Assembly (NCBI GenBank): GCA_963971405.1
Contig: OZ020484.1
Location: 23,126,001 to 23,190,000, forward strand
DNA: 64,000 bases
Reading direction: 5' to 3'
Source of the DNA: Psococerastis gibbosa
Lineage: Eukaryota > Arthropoda > Insecta > Psocodea > Psocidae
Numbering within the stretch: the stretch's first letter is position 1; the number at the start of each line of letters is the position of its first letter. The notes under the pieces are model-generated. The model was not told the DNA's origin. It saw nothing but the letters and a program-made list of their open reading frames with translations, and made no database searches. Below, one piece after another: positions 58,341 through 64,000 of this stretch. Position numbers and translations under genes: made by a program.

Positions 58341-59735
58341 TGCAATTAAATTCCCAAATTCAATCAAGTCGAAAATGCCAGAGCTGGTGTAGATATTACA
58401 TGTGTTGTATAACTAATGAGCCTGACTAATTTGTTGCGTTTTCTCCCCGGCTTAGGGTTCTTTAGGAGAGGCTGTAGGATCGAGGAATGAATGTTGTGAA
58501 ATAATTACAACAAGATTTAATTAACAGAAATTATATTCTTGATAGAATTATGAAACCCTAAGATATAGAAAAATAGAGCACCTGTAGTAGCGTGGCCAAT
58601 AAGCGTCTCCAATAAATAAAAAGTAAGCGATCACCTCATGGCTCAATCCTAAATCGTCACATTGTCTGGGCTGAGGAGGGAGCGGAGTCCGAACACCCCC
58701 TTCCGGGTGGGGTTTAGCCCATCATCGTCGAAATCAAATCCATGCCACCACAACTCCTGCCAGCCATCATCCTTATGACTTCTTCCTTCTTTAAAATCTC
58801 ATTTCTTTTTTTTCTTTTTTTAAAATCCAAATCGGGTTATAAGAAATTCTCGGCCATCCTTTTTCGTAATATTTTCTAACAAGCCACCGCAAATTCAACC
58901 GGCCGCCAACCTCTCGTCAAAAACTTTTTTAAAGTAATAATAATAATAATAAAAGTATTTTTATTAATAAATAGAAATAAATAATAATAGATACTTTATG
59001 ATTTTGTGATTTTAAAAGATCCGGCGATAATTAAATTGTGAATAATAATAAAAGATAGAAAATTAATTTATTTTAAACCGAATGTGATATTTGGAGGTTG
59101 GTAAATTGAACAAAACAAATATGGCGGATTTACAAATAAATAAATAAATTGAAAAAATTTAATAAATAATAATAAGAAGATATGTAATCGTAATATTAAG
59201 ATTTAGTATATCCAGTAAACTGGATACACATATAAAAAGGTAGGGTTGCACGCTACAACAAGGGTCTTTCCCCCCCCCCCCTTTTTTTTCAAACCTACAC
59301 TCGTTAGGAAAGCAAACGAGAGAAAAGCCCCCATCGCCCCCAAGAAGTCAACACCACACGAACCAAAGATCCCCAGAAAAACAGAGAAGAAAAGAACGGA
59401 ACAACGGGAAGGGATCTACACTAGCCTGAGCCAGTACGAGACCTTTGAGCGGTTAAAACCTAAAGAACATCTTAACCGATCCACTGACGGGTAACCTCGC
59501 TACAGAAGAGGGAAAAACCAATCATACACCATTCGTATCCCATTCATACAACATCCATCCACGGATTGGGCGCCATCTGTAGGAGCAGAGAGAAAGAAGA
59601 ACAGCTGAGGAGATATGGTATGGGACTTCGCGGTCCCAAAAAGACCGGACTATCCCATCGTGACAGAGTACAGTAGGGAGTTCCAGAACGTAAAACGTCG
59701 ATACTAAGCATCTCGCGATAGCATTAGGATCGCCC

Positions 59736-62417
59736 TCAAAAGGTCATAGCGGACTTCGAAGTCGCAGATTTCAATGGGACTCCTATACTCCACTTTGTGC
59801 ACGAGTCAATGAAGACACAGATATAACGATGGCCACCGCGACTGCGGGGTAATGGTCCCACTAAGTCGCAAGTCAGAAGTCGAAATGGTTTGAGTGATGG
59901 CGGGTGCACCTGCATGTGCCCATGAGGCGTGGTATTGCGTGGTTTATGGCGTTGACAATCCAGACATCGGCGAACGGCGAGGCGCACATCTCGGGCCATT
60001 CTTGGCCAGTAATGGTTCTCAGCGATGCGACGGAGAGTGCGATTGATTCCGAGATGGCCAGACGGTAATGACGAGTGATGCTTAATCAACTCCTCTCGAA
60101 ACTCGGATGGTACAAGTAACTTAAGATCATCGGTTTTGGTAAGTCGATCTCGAACGGATTTGAAAATGGATGTGGGAGTAAGATGAAACTGCGGGAAATG
60201 AGTAGGATTCTGTTCTATCTTCTTACGTAAGGCGAGGTACCATGGATCCGTAATGGTACTAAAGTCGGGTAAAGGCGCAGTAATTCCCGTCAAGGCGGAA
60301 ATGACGGTGGAAGGCTGCATTCGTGACAAGCAGTCAGGAACAACATGAGTGGAACCCTTCTTATGGAGGATCTCCATGTCGAACTGGTTTAGAGTAACTA
60401 ACCAACGGGCCAGACGTCCGCTCGGGTTAGGAATGTTTCGGATCCATTTCAAAGCCAGGTGATCCGTCACACAGGTGAATCGCGTTCCCCAGATGTAGAA
60501 AGACCAGGTAGTGACCGCATGTAGTACCGCCAACAACTCCTTTTCTGTCGTACTGTAATTACGCTGGCTACTGGATAACGTTTTCGATGTGTATGCGACG
60601 GCGTAGGGCACTCCGTCTTCTTCTTGGATCAGCACAGCTCCAACTGCAATGTCCGAAGAATGACAGTGAATCTGAAATGGTTTAGAGAAGTCAGGACAGC
60701 GCAAGACAGGATAAGACGTAAGGCAATCCTTCAACTTCTGAAAGGCAGATTCCCGTTGCTCAGTCCATTCAAAACGGGTATCTTTATGTAGCAGCTGGTT
60801 CAACGGGGCGGCAGTCTCGGAAAAACTCGGAATGAAACGCCTAAACCATCCCACCATTCCTAGGTAGGCGCGGACGGCCTTTACAGACGTTGGTCTTGGA
60901 TAATTTCTGATCGCGACGACCTTGTCTTCGGAGACTTGTAGTATGCCTCCTCTCACACGATATCCGAGGTAGATGAGCTCAGATCGGACGAACGTGGACT
61001 TTGTCCAATTTACCTTTAAGTTGGCTTGACGGAGGAGTCGGAAAACTATTTCTAAATGTTTCTTATGTAGTTCCGCGGTACGGGAAAATATTAAAACATC
61101 ATCTAGGTATACGATTGTAAACTCTTGAGCTTCGCGAAGTACTCGCTGCATCAGACTCTGGAATGTCGCGGGCATCGTACTAAGCCCGAAAGGTGCATAG
61201 GCATGTTCAAAAAGACCCATATTGGGTACTATAAAAGCTGTTAAAGGTCTGGTGTCATCCGCTACGCGGATTTGATGATAGCCCGACAGGAGGTCAAGCG
61301 AAGATACAAAATACGCATCTTTCAGACGGTCCAGAGACTCATGAATCCGGGGTAAAGGAAAAGCATTGGATTTACACAAGGCGTTTACACGTTTGTAGTC
61401 GACGCAGACTCTTATCTCGCCGTTTTTCTTGCGGACCGGAACTACAGGCGACGCCCATTCAGACTCTGACGGAACAATGACGCCGTCTGCTAGTAATTTC
61501 TTAATCTGCTGATGCACAATCTCCAGGACCGGTGGTGACATCGGGTAGTAGCGCTGTTTGACCGGCACCGTATTCAACTCCTTCAGGTACATTCGATGCT
61601 CTACGAGGTCACACTTGCCACTCGAAGTGAGGAACTGCTGTTTCCATTTGCGAAGTAAGTCATTGAAGTCGGCTCTGTCAACGGGTGTTAAGTCCTGGTG
61701 GCAGAATTCCTCCATTTCATTAATATTTGGGTCTTCAATGGTCACATCCTTGACGTCCACCTCATCCACACAGTGTAGAGAAAAAGCGTCAGCACGAATG
61801 ATAGTAGGGGCTGCACCATCTTGAAGAGTTACTCGATGTTGTCCGAAGTCAATGACGGTTCGGAGGGCTTGCAGTGTGTTCATCCCCACAATTAGAGGAT
61901 GAGAGAGACGCTTCACAAGGTAACAATCTCCTGCCCAATTTGCGGGTCCCGCGTCCGTTTCTACAATGAGGTTGATCTTGACACACCCGACTACTTCGGC
62001 TTCTTCCCCATTGGCAACAGTCGCGCTTGCCGACACCGCGCGGATGTGATGTCCCCTTTTTTGTAATTCATGCCAATACTCACTTAAGATGACAGAGTGA
62101 GTCGATCCGGGGTCAATAAGTCCAATAACTGGAATCCCACCCATGTCTACTTTAATGTAGTACCGTTTCTGGGGGTCCGGCGCGTTCGCACAAGAAGACA
62201 AATCAATCTGCACCGATGGCTGATTGTTCACTGTTGTTGGTGAGGTTGTTCGGTTGCGGGGGTCGTGGTCACCTGCCTCGCCACGCCCCCTTGGCTGTTT
62301 AACTTCGGTGGCCGGCATGTACAAAGGCTGGATAGGACTCCCGTCTTGCCACAGTGATAACAAAATGGACGAGAAGTGGTTTGGCAGTCTCGTTCCCGAT
62401 GTCCAAACAGGCGGCAA
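59736..62417 (-). other. Gypsy fossil: pol part
   Basis: Domains in order are an aspartic protease (GLIDPGSTHS), reverse transcriptase (CVDYKRVN, FSSLDL-type, IVYLDDVLIFS), RNase H (TEKELLAVLHAV, VTDHLALKW) and the start of integrase with an H..H..CxxC zinc module (CLDCQRHKP). Domain order and motifs place it in Ty3/Gypsy. Confidence 0.88.
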
Positions 62418-63628
62418 CCCCTACACTTGTAAGTGGTCATATTGGCAGGAGAAACCAGCGCCAGGAGTTGTGGTCTTGAAGCTCCAAAGTCACCGTAGAG
62501 AGGGTTGCATAGCATAGCGTTGGTCGGTGGAACGTAGGACGCTTGTTGTTCCAGTTGGTGCTCCGCCGCGACGCAAGTTATTTCAAAGGATTTTATTGAG
62601 GTATATACCGTAAGTTGGGAACCTACAAGACTAGCCAGTCGAGGGGGTAGGTGAGCCATGAGTAACGGTACAAGTTCGACTTCTTTGTGTGGAGTTGCGA
62701 GGTCGTCGTTCAGTGCCTTCATGGCCGCGATGTAGTGGGCCACCTTTTCGTGTTCACCCATCGTTCTAGTATATAGTAAGACCTTCAACTTGAGTTGATG
62801 GTCTGCCGGCAGGTAAACGTTCTTCAGCGCCATTTCCAGTTCGGTCCATAGTGCATACTTATTTCCGGCGTACCACCGAGCGGCTGGCCCGTCAAATAGC
62901 GTAGGTATGGCGCGGAGTTTTTCGTCCTCTGTTAGTGGGTGAAGGGCAAGGCAATCTTTCAATTTGTTAAAAAAAAGTGGTAGACTCCCGTCGGCCCCGG
63001 TGAACGTGATGTTGCGTCGTCGTGCCTCTTTTAAAAACATTTCTAGTTGTGACCTAGAGCTTCTCCCTGGAAGAACCTGTCGCAGGAAATCGCGTTGCAA
63101 CTCTAAATTGACCTTGAAGATTCGATTCAGTACTCTCTCCATCCGTATCTCCTCTCCTTGATCGTGGGAAAGCTCTTCCTCAGGCTCCAAGTCTGTTGGT
63201 CGAGTCTCGGGTAATGGTGAACTTACCAATTGCAAATTTGCAAATTTATCAATGTCGCCTAGGCAAGCTGGATGATCATTCACGTAGCTTTTCATATATT
63301 GTCGTTGCTCTTCCAGATCAGCCGCCGGTAACTCACATCCGACTTCCGTGGCTAATGACTCGAGCTTCTCTCCATCACAGTTGGTTAGATACTGTGTTAA
63401 TGTTAATGGTACCACTAAGTAAGGAGGCCGTACAATGGTAACGTCTGCCATATCCTCAAACTGGTTTGCCGACTCCGGTGTCGCTAAGAAGTGGCTTTTT
63501 AATTCCTTTTTCAGGGTCTCCTTCGTGCCTTCTATCGGTAATCCTAACTGTTCAGCGATCTCTTCTAGCCGGGCCTTACTGGTGGCACTCAAAAACTGTA
63601 TTAGGGTTCGCGGCATTATCTTTCGCAC
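62228..63628 (-). other. Gypsy fossil: gag part
   Basis: About 466 codons. The N-terminal segment LEEIAEQLGLPIEGTKETL looks like a SAP-type helix-turn-helix, followed by a capsid-like helical region and a C-terminal zinc-knuckle zone (CRGCRLFGHRERDC, CYHCGK). It overlaps the pol part by 190 bp. Confidence 0.82.
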
Positions 63629-64000
63629 TTTTCACTATATATATTTATATAAATATATATTTTTTTTTCCCACAACAATATCTATCGTAATATTAAATAG
63701 TCTTACGTGAAGTAATTCACACGATAATTGTTATTAATACACTTATTATTTATAATTATCATAAAAAGGGAAGTAGGTGTTCCTAAACACCCCCTCCTCA
63801 AACCCAAGACGAATGCGACTAAAGAAAACTAACTGGTATATATTATACCACTTTTGGTAACCTATCTAGGCCTACGTGCTTATTATTAATATAATGAATT
63901 AATACTTCCTTATCATTCATTCCATACATACAATACTACGACCAAGAGTGTGTGAACTACCCCAATGCTGATAACTGAGCCAATTTGCACAAAACAAGTC
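63629..64000. other. Sequence 5' of the Gypsy gag part
   Basis: 372 bp of AT-rich sequence, presumably the element's leader and perhaps part of its LTR; no LTR boundary or gene could be recognised before the window ends. Confidence 0.4.

Larger units (their letters stand above)
57317..59735. other. Region upstream of the giant AJM1-like exon
   Basis: It starts with intron sequence of the AJM1-like gene. No upstream exon was identified. It contains a GCGTAT microsatellite (57815-57840), a LINE relic (58120-58340) and AT-rich sequence with AATA runs; 58.4-59.7 kb may include the downstream end of the Gypsy element. Confidence 0.5.
59736..63628 (-). mobile_element. Ty3/Gypsy LTR retrotransposon fossil
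   Basis: The minus strand carries a gag region and a pol region in overlapping frames, an arrangement for which the family commonly uses ribosomal frameshifting. Pol shows protease, reverse transcriptase, RNase H and integrase parts. The long open frames suggest a young insertion, but the copy looks broken, with about one evident break in the window. No LTR pair could be matched; the 5' LTR probably lies past the window end. Confidence 0.88.

Overview
The window is animal nuclear DNA. Genes are split by GT-AG introns, intergenic and intronic DNA is AT-rich, and it is crowded with MITEs, SINE and LINE fragments. Four conserved animal genes can be read by hand from splice sites and reading phase. 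The species cannot be fixed from sequence alone; an invertebrate (an arthropod is one option) fits the repeat load and gene content. No bacterial operon, CRISPR array or tRNA/rRNA gene was seen.

Layout: (1) 46-1475, plus strand: last two coding exons of a DUSP12/YVH1-type phosphatase. (2) 5157-8793, minus: a complete six-exon gene for a C6orf136-like (DUF2358) protein of about 350 residues. (3) 8932-16856, plus: a complete four-exon PSMD10 (gankyrin) homolog of 222 residues. Genes 2 and 3 start head to head with 138 bp between their start codons. (4) 17780-57316, minus: six exons of a very large gene resembling AJM1 (apical junction component 1 homolog), with one 2.6-kb exon, a MYND-like zinc finger near the C-terminus and a 23.7-kb intron. 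Its 5' end is not found. PSMD10 and the AJM1-like gene end tail to tail, as do DUSP12 and the C6orf136-like gene. (5) 57317-64000: a degraded RTE-type LINE tail, then a Ty3/Gypsy fossil on the minus strand (59736-63628) running toward the window end.

Most of the remaining sequence is mobile DNA. Members whose ends can be defined by target-site duplications include two hAT-type MITE families with internal G/C homopolymers (8-bp duplications), a 940-bp hAT-type element inserted into an older repeat, a 141-bp foldback element with TTA duplications, a 2.4-kb TTA-flanked element carrying a THAP-like exon, and a 341-bp 5'-truncated LINE with an 11-bp duplication. Also present are a decayed Tc1 element with Sleeping-Beauty-like repeat structure, tRNA-derived SINEs, and several unnamed dispersed repeats seen two to four times.

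The four host genes have unrelated jobs: ribosome maturation/phosphatase, an unknown DUF2358 role, proteasome assembly, and probably epithelial junctions. The only sign of shared control is the PSMD10/C6orf136 divergent promoter. No previously undescribed multi-gene system could be supported.
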